A DNA stretch of 64,000 nt, taken from positions 53,272,093-53,336,092 of the forward strand of contig NC_080426.1 of the NCBI RefSeq assembly GCF_029873635.1. The letters are read 5' to 3'. Of the stretch, positions 44,151 through 55,680 are shown piece by piece. Made by a program: the position numbers and the translations under genes. Source of the stretch: Malania oleifera. Its lineage: Eukaryota; Streptophyta; Magnoliopsida; Santalales; Ximeniaceae. The number at the start of each line of letters is the position of its first letter. The stretch's first letter is position 1. The notes under the pieces were generated by a model. That model saw nothing but the letters and a program-made list of their open reading frames with translations, did no database searches and was not told the DNA's origin.

Positions 44151-44640
44151 TCGGCGTGAGTTGGAGTTTGAAGTGGTAGATAATATATTTTTAAAAGTTA
44201 CTCCAATGAAAAGAATCATGAGGTTTGGGAAGAAGGGAAAACTAAGCCCCAAGTATATTGGACCATTCGAGGTATTGGAGAAGATTGGTCCAGTCGCTTA
44301 CAGAATTGCCCTACCTCCTGCACTATCGAAAATTCATGATATATTCCATGTTTCAATGTTAAAGAAGTATGTTCTAGACCCTTCTCATGTGATAAGTTAT
44401 GAGTCATTAAAAGTTAGTGACACTCTATCGTATAAAAAAGTACTAATCCAAATTTTAGACAAGAAGGATCAGGAGTTACGCACGAAGAAAATTTCATTGG
44501 TAAAAGTGCTCTAGCACAACCATGACATTAAGGAAGCATCATGGGAACTAGAAACAGAAATACGCTAGAAATACCCACATCTTTTCAACGATAGTAGGAT
44601 CGAACAAAAACACAACATTATACAAGGTACTCATTTTAAT
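44140..44640 (+). pseudogene. Gypsy-1 integrase C-terminus and chromodomain-like tail
   Basis: A 124-residue open stretch reads 'GKLSPKYIGPFEVLEKIGPV', 'ALPPALSKIHDIFHVSMLKK', 'SYKKVLIQILDKKDQELRTK' and 'VKVL', then after a stop 'HNHDIKEASWELETEIR' and 'KYPHLFNDS'. The EASWE block is the chromodomain signature, intact apart from two stops (44512-44514 and near 44566). The tail is followed by the usual 'GRNF'-like region 'FEDEIFIRRGGC' and the PPT. Confidence 0.88.
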
Positions 44641-44668
44641 TTTTGAATTTTGAGGACGAAATTTTTAT

Positions 44669-44681
44669 AAGGAGGGGAGGA
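44669..44681 (+). other. Gypsy-1 polypurine tract
   Basis: aaggaggggagga, directly before the 3' LTR. Confidence 0.9.
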
Positions 44682-44964
44682 TGTAAAAACCCAAATATAT
44701 ATATATATATATATATGTAGAATAATAATAATGGTCTTTTAGTTAGTATCAAAACGAATCTGTTAGGATCCTTGATTCCATGTTTGATGCCTAAGAAAGA
44801 TCTTATCTAAGCGAGTGCTCAGAGACCATTACAGCTCAATCACTCCCTAGAGGTCAGCCTGATCAAAATGGAATTTCATAGGATAAACGGGATAGACACT
44901 GTTTGTATACGTAAATAAGTACATAAAATGATGTTTTGACTAACATAAATTGTAGAAATATGTG

Positions 44965-45025
<61 letters not shown>

Positions 45026-45254
45026 GGTATCCTATGTGGGGCCTACAAGACTGTGTGGGGCCCACATGAGTCCCGAAGCCTTGTGGGAGGGGTCTACATG
45101 AGTCTCGAAACTGCATAGGGCTGATAAAACCGTATGAGGACTATTGGATTTACGTATGACCCATTTGGGTATTAAAGTTGTGTGGGGCCCACAAGAGTTT
45201 TTGAAATTCAAATTTAATTATTTTAAAAAAAAAAAAACTAAAACAGGGCTTAAA

Positions 45255-45293
<39 letters not shown>

Positions 45294-46991
45294 TTTTAAA
45301 AATAAAATAATTAATAAATTAATAAATTAATTAAATGGGAGTAGTGGCAAACACTCCTACATGACCTCCATCCCTATCTCATACTCAACCAATACCTAGC
45401 CCATCCCTTGCCCATTCTTTAATTTTAAAAAAAATTATAATTTCACCCCTCTCCACACACTTTTACAAATTTCATTTCTTCCCCAAAATTTTCCTATAAA
45501 TAGGAAGCTCTCAACCTTTATTTTTTCACAAATATTTTCAAAGGGAGAGAAGGATTAGTAAGTGAAAGAATTAGTGGTGGAGAGAATTTTTGAGTAAGTT
45601 CTCACTCACCCACTCTTTCCGATCTCATTTCTTAGATATAGTTATTGTGTTCGTAGCACAAGGTAAAAGAAAAGGTAAATAAATTAGATTATGTTAGATT
45701 TTTATTTAAAATTTATGCCTGAGTTTATTTGTAAGTAAATTTCATTTATGCTACTTAGTTTCATAAAATTCCCCAGAATTTATTTTTACGCATATTTAAT
45801 TATACCAATTTTAATTTTAATATTTTTACATTTATTTTTGGGTTAAGAAATGTTCTAATCCACTCGGATAATTTTCAACATTTCTTTCTATTCAATATAT
45901 ATATATATATATATATATTTAACACGAAAATTTTGTGGCATGAGTTTATTTCTATGTTGCATGTTTAATGAAAATATGAGTAAACATGAGATTTTCATGA
46001 TATTATTTTAAATTACATAAATTATAATAAGATGATTTTAAAACCTTTGTGGGAAAGGAAGTTCTAAGTTACAGATACTCGGTACCGTAGCTTAAAGTTT
46101 AAATAGATCAGAGTGCACCCACACTGTTTACAAAGTGGTTGTTTATGTTAGTGGATTTCTCCTGAGCACACACCTGGTTCCGGACCAAGACTTAATAACG
46201 AAAATCTCACTTAATGTTTACGTACGTTGATTTAGTTTGGTCGGCCAGCCAACTAAGTCCAGTCTTCGAACCGCACAACCCAATCATGGGGGTAAACATA
46301 ACTTACGACTAACAGGCCTAAGGGTGGTTTTTATAATATATGTTTATATATATTTAATTACGTGTACAAAGTTATTAATGATTTGAAGGAAAAGTATATG
46401 TTTATATGAAAAGGACCATTCTTGTACCTAAATGAAGATTTAAATGAAACATATAAGAAAAAGTATATGTATGTATATAATTAAATATTTTTATAATTTT
46501 AAAGTTAAAAGTTTAATTTAACGGTCACGGTATATGGTTATTAAATTTTACTATTATAGTTTATGGTAAAAGTTTTATGCAGAAATTTTTAGATTTACAT
46601 TTATTTTAGAAGCAGTTTTGAAGTTATAGTATTAAATATTGTTTTACAAAATTTTTAAAAACTCATTTTGGCCACACACTAATAATAATCTTATTTACTT
46701 GCTGAGCGTCGTCTCACCCTAATCATATTTTACATTTCAGATGACTCTGAAGGGCATATTGGAAATCAGGCATAGCAAGCATGTGGGTGGGATAGAAAAA
46801 TAAGGATTTATTAGAAATATTAGTACGATGCCAGATGATTGTCTATTGTGTAATTTTTCTCTTTTGAAAATAAATTATTGTAATACGGTTAATCAACGCT
46901 TTGGTTTAATAATAATTAAGTTTATTTACTTCCGTTGTAAATCAATGGTAAAAAGTAAATATCTCAGACCCTTCGGGGTTAGGGTATTACA
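44682..46991 (+). repeat. Gypsy-1 3' LTR
   Basis: 2310 bp, collinear with 24436-26727. It differs by a longer AAT run (44966-45022), a longer AT run near the left end and scattered point changes. TATA box at 45495-45502. Confidence 0.92.
44966..45022. repeat. (AAT)n microsatellite
   Basis: A long run of taataataa in the Gypsy-1 3' LTR. The same place in the 5' LTR (24717-24731) has only about four units. Confidence 0.9.
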
Positions 46992-46996
46992 TAACA
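46992..46996 (+). other. Target-site duplication of Gypsy-1, right
   Basis: taaca, against tgaca at 24431-24435. Confidence 0.8.
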
Positions 46997-47040
46997 AGTT
47001 CATATGGTGTAGATCCTTTTATGGCCTAACAGAAACGTAA
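46997..47040 (+). pseudogene. Copia-3 RNase H last codons
   Basis: The frame interrupted at 24435 resumes here, giving 'FIWCRSFYGLTET' and a stop at 47038-47040. This is the usual C-terminus of Tork pol. It proves that Copia-3 is older than Gypsy-1 and that both halves belong to the same element. Confidence 0.88.
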
Positions 47041-47102
47041 GTGGCATGGAACTGGCAAGACTAGAAAGGATGAAAAAAAAAAAAAAGGTTTGAAAATGAC
47101 TT

Positions 47103-47114
47103 GAAGTGGGAGAA
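47103..47114 (+). other. Copia-3 polypurine tract
   Basis: gaagtgggagaa directly before the 3' LTR. Confidence 0.88.
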
Positions 47115-47712
47115 TGTCGAATTGTAAAGTCATTTTTAGCATTCAAAGTCCAACATAAGGGTTGTATTATTCATATGGTGGTTGTACTATTTATATGGTG
47201 GTTACACTATTGATTTGGTGGCTGCACAAGTCTACAAATGTGGCTACACGATTCATTTGTTGGTTGCACTATTCATATGGTGGTTGTACTATTCATATGG
47301 TGGTTGTGCTATTCATTTGACAGTTTTGAAAAGGAGGCTTACAAAACCCCTATAAATAGGGAAGTAGTGTTGAAGGAAGAAATCATCCCAAGCATGTCCA
47401 ACTCCACCTTTAGAGAGAAAAATCAAGTACTCTACTGCGAAGTGTCCCTGTTGTAGCCTGTGTTTCTAGTTTCTCCTAATTTTAGAGAGATTTATATACT
47501 CTTAATTCAAGAGAGAAGTATCACTGTTCTCCTCTTGTAATTAGAGAGAAGTTGTATCATTATTTTATATAGTGGATTCGTTCTACCCTTATCCGTGGTT
47601 TTTCCTTCGATTTGTTTGAGGGTTTTCCACGTAAATCATGATGTCAATTCCTATTTTCTCATTTCTTATTTTAGCTGTGTGATACTGTTCCTACCCATTC
47701 AATTTCCTAACA
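47115..47712 (+). repeat. Copia-3 3' LTR
   Basis: 598 bp, collinear with 19796-20360. It has more copies of the ggtggttgtactattcatat repeat (47165-47315). TATA box tataaata at 47351-47358; it ends cctaaca. Confidence 0.92.
47351..47358 (+). promoter_or_regulatory. Copia-3 LTR TATA box
   Basis: tataaata in the context cccctataaataggg. Confidence 0.65.
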
Positions 47713-47714
47713 GT

Positions 47715-47719
47715 TTGAT
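47715..47719 (+). other. Target-site duplication of solo LTR C, left
   Basis: ttgat, repeated exactly at 49873-49877. It overlaps the right TSD of Copia-3. Confidence 0.88.
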
Positions 47720-49872
47720 TGTTAGCTTTATCGTGATCTCAAGAAGGGGGGTGAATTGGTATTTTTAAACTTTGACCCCTAGGTATTCCTCCTAACAACA
47801 GTATGTTCACAACCCTATGGTCAATCTAATGCGAATAATATAAATGTATCGAAAATTAAATAAGGCAGTTTAATTAATCGCACAAGCACTAGAAAGCAGT
47901 AGAGAAAAGGGTGACACACAGATATGTTATCGAGGTTCGGCAAACTACATACGTCCTCACCTTGGCTAACCAGCACAAGGATTATCACAATAACTTGTTC
48001 ACTTAAACGAGTGGAGCGGCACTTATATAAACCAGCTCAAATTATCACAGGGCTGACCTCAACCTTTACACCAATCCTTATCGAGCTGGATTACCACCCC
48101 CTCAGGCCACGCCTGGAATCTCTCAGATATACAATCAAAAGGTACAATATAAGGGTGCTTTCACGTAAAGCAGATTTGTACCACAAATGCGCACAAACAC
48201 ATACACCACAGATGATTTGAAATGAAAGCTCAATGTGGTCTAAATGGTTCAACTCTCAAAGGTATTTTCTATCTGTGTAATGCGTACGTGAGAGTGACAA
48301 CGACAATCTGTGTATTTCAAAATATTCAATCAAACGTGCTCACACAGAATATCAAGCAAGCCTCAAGAATATCAATCAGAATTTATCTCAATCACATGAA
48401 TATGTATATGCTTGGATTAAAAAATAGATAATCTTTGTATTTAGCAAATGATATATACTTGAATAAATATTGCCACAAAGATTAATGTAACAAACACATA
48501 TATCTTTTCACAAATAGTTCAATAAAGATTTCACAAGATATTTGAGTAAGTTTGAAAACGTTTTTGCAAACCAAAAATAAATACAAACTTCCAAAGATAT
48601 TGCAATGAGAATGCAACACTCGAAAGTTCACCACAAGCCTTCTTAGGATAGGCTTATTAGAAAAGCCTCCTAAGAATGCTTAGGTTATGCTCTCGTGAAA
48701 ATCGATTCAAGCACTCATGAAATAAGAGAGCAAACCTCTAAATGAACACACTTAATACACTTACAAATGATTCAAAGAAGTGAAGAAGGTAAGTTTAAGT
48801 GGATTTGGAAGTAGTATAAGTAGTAGGGAGTATTTAGCTTGAGAGAGAAATATGATTTTTGTTTTTGCTAATCGATGCTTAATTCTCCCAAATGAAAGGG
48901 TATATATAGACATACCAAAATATTTGACTGTTGGGGACCTATTAGGGATTGTTGAAAAAGTTTAATGACATTTTAACCAATTTAACTCTGTTTAAAAAAT
49001 ATTAACTGCGGTAAAAAATCAGGCCTACTCGAGAGGTCTAGTCGACCAGAAATGTTTCAGTCGACCAGAACTCAAATGGTTCGGTCAACAAGGAGGTTTT
49101 TGAACTGAGGGCTCGGTCGATCGGAAGAGGGCGATTTCTCAATTTTCTGAGTTTCGATCGACCAGGCCATTTTGAATTGGCTAGTTCGGTCAACCAAACC
49201 ACTAGGATTTCTCCCGAGGACCTTTCGGTTGACCAAGTAGTTGGAGAACAAAAGTGCTCGGTCGACCAGATGGTCAAAATGTTGACCAAGGAGGGTTTCG
49301 GTCGACCAGGTCTCTTTGAACAACCTGGTTCGGTCGACCAGGTGGTCAAACTTTTGACCCAGGGAGGTTTCGATCGACCAGGCCAAAATGAACTGACTGT
49401 GCTGGTTGACCGAAAGTGCACCATGTGTGCATTTCGGTCCAATCTTGAAGCATACAGACCCTAATGAAGTGCCTAACAAATATATGTGTAAATGTGTGTC
49501 CTAGGGTCACTTGAGGTCCAATTTGAAGATACCAAAAAAGTCCGGTGTCAGTCGACTGAAGGTCGACCGAAGGGTACACCCTAAGGTCTTTCTAAGGTCC
49601 TTTCTTATTCATGGTTTGTTTGAGCTTACAAAATAAATCATACATATAATGTGTGTGCTTATTTACAAACCAAATATCCTAATTACTATTACAGACCAAT
49701 TTGACTACTAAATATATATTACAACTGAAAATCACAAACTTGTCTTCAAGTCTTAAGTTTTCACATGCCATCAGTGCGTTTGCTAATATAGACCTACACA
49801 TGAACTAGATATGTATTAAATACAAGAGTATTTGTCATTATCAAAACCAGAGCATGACCTATAAGGTCAACA
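47720..49872 (-). mobile_element. Solo LTR C (SIRE-like family)
   Basis: 2153 bp, TGTTAGC...GGTCAACA, perfect TSD ttgat. It is inserted into the right flank of Copia-3. The GGTCGACC array at 49030-49570 generates long overlapping but meaningless reading frames on both strands. A TATA-like tatatata lies near 48900-48908 in minus sense. Confidence 0.92.
49030..49570. repeat. GGTCGACC array in solo LTR C
   Basis: The same motif set as A and B (ttcggtcgaccag), with a different order and number of inner units. Confidence 0.85.
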
Positions 49873-51233
49873 TTGATGATGGTCAATTTGTTTTGTGGAG
49901 GGCTTAAGGGGTATGTTAGTTATGTTTTGATATAGACATTAGTTTTTGAGGGAGATAATTGTAGTATTAAAATGTGCAATTACAAGTTGCATCAGTGTTT
50001 GTTTATTCTTCTTGGGCACATTGATTACTTTTGCAAAACCTAGTCTCATCATGAACACCTTTGGATTGTTATTGAAAGTGATAGTGAAACTATTAGAGTA
50101 TTGAACTAGTAATATAACACTTTTATTGTTGTACCATCATTATTTTATAGAAATTACAAACTTAAATGGTGTAAGATTTGTCAAACCTTTTCATTTTTAA
50201 AACTTTTGAAATCAATTTAATTTGAATGAGAGTGTCTCAGTGATCACGACGTGCTTGCATAGAAATTAAATGACTTTTTTCCCTTTTCGTTTTCTTTGGT
50301 GCCACGAGCAACACACATGTTCCAAACTAGTTTTAACAAAACACACAAAACAAATACACAATGAAAAAAAAAAAAGGAGAAATGATTTTTGTTTTGGAAA
50401 TCAAACTGATTTATATAGCATTTTTAAAGGTATGGGCTACCCACATATCCTGTAAGAGTGATAAAGCTAATATAGTTCCAAAAAAATATTTTTAATAAAT
50501 TAAAAAATATTTTTTTGGGATTTTGGTAAAAACAGTGAATTTAGAAAACAAAAATTTTTAAGAAAGGTTCTTTTAATTTTTTTTTTTTCAAAGATATCCT
50601 AGAAAACACTATTTTATAAAATTGATTTTATGAACTTACCCAAAAGTTGCAATATGAATAGTGATCAAAAGTCAAATTTTATAAAAATGATTTTTGGTTT
50701 TTGGGAAGAAGTACCATAAATAATAGGACATTGTTACCTTGAAAACACTAGCTTTTTAAGAAAATAATAGATTTTAAGGATTTATTTAAAACTCACATCA
50801 TGAAAAATATTTTAAAATCTTGATTTTTTCAAAAATAATTTTTAATTTGTTAGCGAAAAAAAATCATAAAGCAAAATGCTAGAATCAAAAGACTTGATCC
50901 AGTCTACAAAAACCACAAAGTTATGAGTACAATAAAAGTATCATAAAACAGCCTAGAAAAATAAAAATTGTCTCTTGACTGGTTGGTTAACCATTGCTTA
51001 ATGGGTGGTGAGCCACTTGTGCATAATAACCACCGGTTGACCATCCTTTCGAGGGCGGGTGACTACCCTTTTGAGCGTAGTTGACTTATTGCAAGAAAAC
51101 TCGAGAAAACTCCAATTTCATACAAATTCAAATGTTAGAATACTTTTATCGACTCTAATGCAATCCTAGATGGCATGATAGTTAGCATTATTGACTATAA
51201 GTATTTAAAAAACATGATCATTATACTTATATT
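49873..51233. other. AT-rich sequence between solo LTR C and the CACTA element
   Basis: No coding region is supported. Positions 50980-51090 hold several GGTTGACC/GTTAACC motifs, suggesting part of an unrecognised LTR. The same DNA presumably continues at 60364 beyond the CACTA element. Confidence 0.4.
51231..51233 (+). other. CACTA target-site duplication, left
   Basis: att, matching att at 60361-60363. Three-base TSDs are normal for CACTA elements. Confidence 0.75.
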
Positions 51234-51239
51234 CACTAC

Positions 51240-51565
51240 AAAAAAACTAATTTTTAGTGACAAAATTATTAGTGACGGATTCAATTTCGTCACTAAAAGA
51301 GGGTATTAGTGACGGTTTTAGTAATCGTTACTAATACAGCACTATTAGTGATGAAATTGAATCTGTCACTAATAGTTTCATCACTAAAAACAGAAAAATA
51401 TCACATGAAAACATTTTTCGCGCTGAAATATCGTGGGAAAATATTAGCGACGATTTTTGTGGTATTAGTGATGAATTAAATCTGTTACTAAAAGATAAAC
51501 ATTAGTGACAATTAAATAACCATCACTACTATTATTTAAAAAAATAAAAAAAATTTAGTTCAAAG
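51240..51565. repeat. CACTA left subterminal motifs
   Basis: Short tttagtgac(g/a) motifs in both orientations lie between the terminus and the regular array. They are probable transposase binding sites by analogy with other CACTA elements. Confidence 0.7.
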
Positions 51566-52595
51566 TATTAGTGACGAATTTATAGATTCATCACGGTTGG
51601 CACATTAGTAATGACGGATTTGTAAACCGTCTCTAATATTTCCATTTTTTTGAAAAAAAAAATAATAAAAAATTTTATCTAAAACTATTAGTGGCGAATT
51701 TACAAATTTGTCACTATTGACTCATTATTAGTAACGGATTTGAGAACCATCACTTATACGTCCCTTCTAAAAAAAAATTTAAAACTTTTAATTTAAAGTA
51801 TTAGTGACGAATTTACAGATTCGTTGCTATTGAGCGATTATTTGTGATGGATTTGAGATCTGTTACTACTACTTTCGTTTTTTTTTTTTTAAAAAAAAAA
51901 ATTACTTGAGAGTATTAGTGACGAATTTACAGATTTGTCACTATTCGCCTATTATTAGTGACATATTTGAGAATCGTCACTAATACTTCATTTTTTTTAA
52001 AAAAATTAAAATTTTTAGTTCAAAATATTAGTGACGAATATACAGATTTATCACTATTGGCTCATAATTAGTGACGGATTTGAGATCCGTCGCTATTACT
52101 TCAATTTTAAAAAAAAAATTTACTTCAAAGTATTAGTGTTGAATTTACACATTCGTCACTATTGGCTCATTATTAGTGACGAATTTGAGAACTGTCACTA
52201 ATACTTCCTTTTTTTTTTTAAAATTAAAATTTTTAGTTCAAAGTTTTAGTGACGAATTTACAGATTCATCACTATTGACCCATTATTAGTGATGGATTTG
52301 AGATCCATCACTACTACTTCCATTTTTTTAAAAAAATAAAAAAATTTTATTTTAGAGTATTAGTGACGAAATTACAAATTTGTCACTATTGGCTCATTAT
52401 TAGTGACGGATTTGAGAACTGTCACTAATACTTCCCTTTTTAAAAAAAAAAAAATTTAAAATTTTTAGTTCAAAGTATGAATGATGAATTTATAGATTCG
52501 TCACTATTGACCCATTATTAGTGACAGATTTTAGATCCGTCACTACTACTTTCATTTTTTAAAAGAAATAAAAATTTTTTACTTCAGTGTATTTA

Positions 52596-54832
52596 TGAGA
52601 ATTGGTGTATTCCCAAGAGGGGGGCTGAATTGGAATTTTAAACTTTTCTCCTAAGTTGAACTAGATGTCAGCTGAGTATTACAACCTATGGTCTTTCTAT
52701 CCAGTTCCAAACACGCTGATAAATATAATATGCGGAAATTTAAATCAAGCGCATCATGCACATAATAACATACAAGTGCGGTAAATATAAAGTGCGACAA
52801 TATACACAAACACACGATATGTTATCGGGGTTCGGCCAATTGTGCCTACACCCCCGCCTCTAGCTCGCAAGCTTGAGGATTCCACTAATAGCTCACTTAA
52901 GGGTGGAGCAACACCAATTACAATTAGGTCAAATTAACACAGGGCTAACCTCAACCTTAGCCAGGTTAATTAGCGAGGTTGACCTCAACCTACAAGCCTT
53001 AACAGGACAACGCATCTAGCTTTCTTAACCGGGTTTAAGCCAATCCGGGACTATTCTAAGGCTAGTCTCCCTGTTTAGGCCAGTGCTTGGAAATACAACG
53101 TATGTGTATAACAATCAAATGGTACAGCGATTGTGCTTTCGTGTAAAGCAGATGTGTACCCAAATACGCGCAATTACATACAGCACAATATGATTCAATA
53201 TGTAAGCTCAATGTGGTCTAGATAATTTAACTCTTAAAGGTATTTTCTATCAATGTAATGCGTAGGTGAGAGTGTCAAACAAGAAATCTTTGTTTCACAA
53301 TATATTCAGCTAATAAGTTCACAAAAAGATGTCAAGTCTCAAGTACTTCAATCAGCAGGATATCTCAAGCATGCAAGTATCAAATGAAGTGTATGCTTGG
53401 TTTGCAAAATATGTGTAATCTTTGTATTCAACAAGTAATATATGAGTGAGTGAATATTGCACCAAAGATCACTATCGCACGAACAAATATCTCTTCAAAT
53501 ATATTTTTCAGTATAGAGCACAATAGATATTTGAAAGTGATTATGAAAGGATTTTGCAACCAAAATACTTTATGATCTTCTCAAGATATTGCAATGAATA
53601 TACAACCTCAAAAGATCAAATGAAAGTCTTCTTAGGAGAGACTTATTAACAAAGTCCCCTAAGAGCACTTAGGTTTTGTTCTCAATAAAATCGTATCAAC
53701 CAAGCAAGACAAGGAGAGCAAACCTATGGAAACAAACACTCAATCCACTTACAAGTGATGTAGGCACTAATAGAAGGTAAGTATGAGTGAATGAGGCTAA
53801 AAAACGAGTAGTATAGGCTTTTGGGTTTTCAGAGAATTTTTCCCTAATCAAAGTAGCTAATACATCCTAATTTTCACAAATGATTACAAATATATAGACA
53901 TGAGAGAAAATATGACCGTTGGAGACCTATTGGGCATTATTAAGAAAGTTTAATGATGTTTCAAATATTTTAACCCTGTTTAAAAAATATTTAACTGCGG
54001 TAAAAATCAGGACAATCCGAGAGGTCCGGTCGACTATAAAGGTTTTGGTCGACCAGAACTCATGTGGTTCGATTGACTAGAAGGATTTTGAACTCAAGGC
54101 TTGGTTGACCAGGAGAGGGTGATTTTTTAATTTTTCGAGGTTCAGTCGATCGGGCCATTTTGAACTGGCTGGTTCAGTCGACCAGACCATTGGAATTTCT
54201 CCCGAGAATAGTATAAAGAAGGTTCGGTCGACCAGATGATCAAAATGTTGACCTAGGGAGGTTTTGGTTTATCGGGGATTTTTGAACTACATGGTTCGGT
54301 CGACTAGGGCCTTGATCAACTGTTGACCCAGGCCTGGTTTGGTCAACCAAGCCAAAATGAACTAAGTTGGTCGGTCGACCGAAAGTGCACCAAGTGTGCG
54401 TTTCAGTCCTGTCTTGAAACATACAGACCCTATTCAAGTGGCTAACAAACATATATGCAAATGTATGTGTCCTAGGGTCATTTATGTCCAAAATTAAGAC
54501 ATCGAAAAAGACCAGTGTCGGTCGACGAAGGGTAAACCCTAAGGTCATTTTACGGTCACTTTTAGTCCATTTTTGGTTTGAGCTTACAAAATAAATCATG
54601 CATGTGTTGTGTGTGAGCTTATTACAAACCAAAGACCTATTTACTATTACAGACCAATTTTCACAAATGAAATATAATACAATTGAAAACAATAGTTGGT
54701 CTTTAGGCTTTACTTGCTTTGTGCCCATCTTGATCTTAGCAATCTTAGTTCCTACACAAAACCTCAAACACCCATTAGATACAAAAAGTATTTGTCCTAA
54801 TCAAAACCAGGGCGTGACCGATAAGGTCAACA
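52596..54832 (-). mobile_element. Solo LTR D (SIRE-like family) in the CACTA array
   Basis: ~2237 bp with end ggtcaaca. The left end reads tgagaattgg instead of TGTTAGC, so it is altered. The TSD is uncertain: tattt on the left against tatta on the right. It splits unit 10 of the array. The GGTCGACC array is at 54015-54530. It belongs to the same family as A-C and lies in the same orientation. Confidence 0.85.
54015..54530. repeat. GGTCGACC array in solo LTR D
   Basis: Copies of ggtcgaccag and decayed versions (ggttgaccag, gattgactag). It is more degenerate than in A-C, so this copy is probably older. Confidence 0.8.
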
Positions 54833-55680
54833 ATATTAGTAATGAATTAACAGATTCGTCACTATTGGCTTATTATTAGTGACGGATTTGAGAACCGTTG
54901 CTAATATTTCCCTTTTTTAAAAAAAAAATTAAAAATTTTTAGTTCAAAGTATTAGTGATGAATTTATAGATTCATCACTATTGGCCCGTTATTAGTGATG
55001 GATTTGAGATCCGTCACTACTACTTTAATTTTTTAAAAATAATAATAAAATTTTACTTCAGAGTATTAGTGACGAATTTACAGATTCGTCACTATTGGCC
55101 TATTATTAGTGTGATAGATTTGAGAACCATCACTAATACTTAATTTTCAAAAAAATAAAAATAAAAATTTTTACTTCAAACTATTAGTGATGAATTTACA
55201 GATTCGCCACTATTGGCACATTATCAATGACGGATTTGAGAACCGTCACTAATACTTCCCTTTTTAAAAAAAATTAAAAAAATTTTTAGTTCAAAGTATT
55301 AGTAACAAATTTGCAGATTCGTCACTATTGACTCATTATTAGTGATGGATTTGAGAATCATCACTACCACTTCCGTTTTAAAAAATAAAAATAAAAATTT
55401 TTTACTTCAGAGTATTAATGACAAATTTATAGATTCGTCACTATTGACCCATTATTAGTGACGGATTTGAGAACTGTCACTACTACTTCCATTTTTTTAA
55501 AAAAAATAAAAAATTTTACTTCAGACTATTAGTGACGAATTTACAAATTCATCACTATTGGCTTATTATTAGTGATGGATTTGAGAACCGTCACTAATAC
55601 TTCCCTTTTTAAAAAAAAATAGAAAAAAATTTATCTGAAACTAATTGTAACGAATTTACAAATTTGTCACTATTGGCCCC

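Larger units (their letters stand above)
24436..46991 (+). mobile_element. Gypsy-1, chromovirus (Tekay/Del-like) inserted in Copia-3
   Basis: It has two ~2.3-kb LTRs (TGTAA...TTACA), an iMet PBS, gag, protease, RT, RNase H, integrase, a chromodomain-like C-terminus and a PPT, with TSDs in Copia-3 RNase H. It is interrupted by Gypsy-2 (28280-39440) in the protease region and by a solo LTR (40093-42266) in RT. Once these are discounted it is ~9.2 kb, normal for Tekay/Del elements. Confidence 0.92.
19796..47712 (+). mobile_element. Copia-3, Tork-like Ty1/copia element (outer shell of the nest)
   Basis: LTR, PBS, gag, protease, integrase, RT and RNase H follow in order to 24435. The element is then interrupted by Gypsy-1 (24436-46991), and the last codons, PPT and 3' LTR lie at 46997-47712. 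LTRs begin TGT and end CTAACA, with near-identical 5-bp TSDs. Without its insertions the element would be about 5.4 kb, normal for Tork. Confidence 0.92.
51566..55680. repeat. ~115-bp tandem array (17 units) in CACTA left end
   Basis: Units start at 51566, 51687, 51799, 51913, 52026, 52131, 52243, 52358, 52477, 52590 (split by solo LTR D, continuing at 54834), 54950, 55063, 55182, 55297, 55413, 55527 and 55641. Each holds an inverted pair (tagtgacgaatttacag / attcgtcacta), a second pair (agtgacggatttgag / accgtcactaat) and then an A/T tract. Spacing is 105-121 bases. Confidence 0.92.

Noticed and set aside
49038-49479. Overlapping open frames of 95-135 residues on both strands
   Set aside because: They lie wholly in the GGTCGACC array of solo LTR C, where the repeated motif lacks stops in several frames. 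The residues are repeats of 'VDR'/'STE'-type words and match nothing.
54240-54767. 175-residue minus-strand frame
   Set aside because: It is inside the array and U3 side of solo LTR D, with the same low-complexity origin and no support as a gene.
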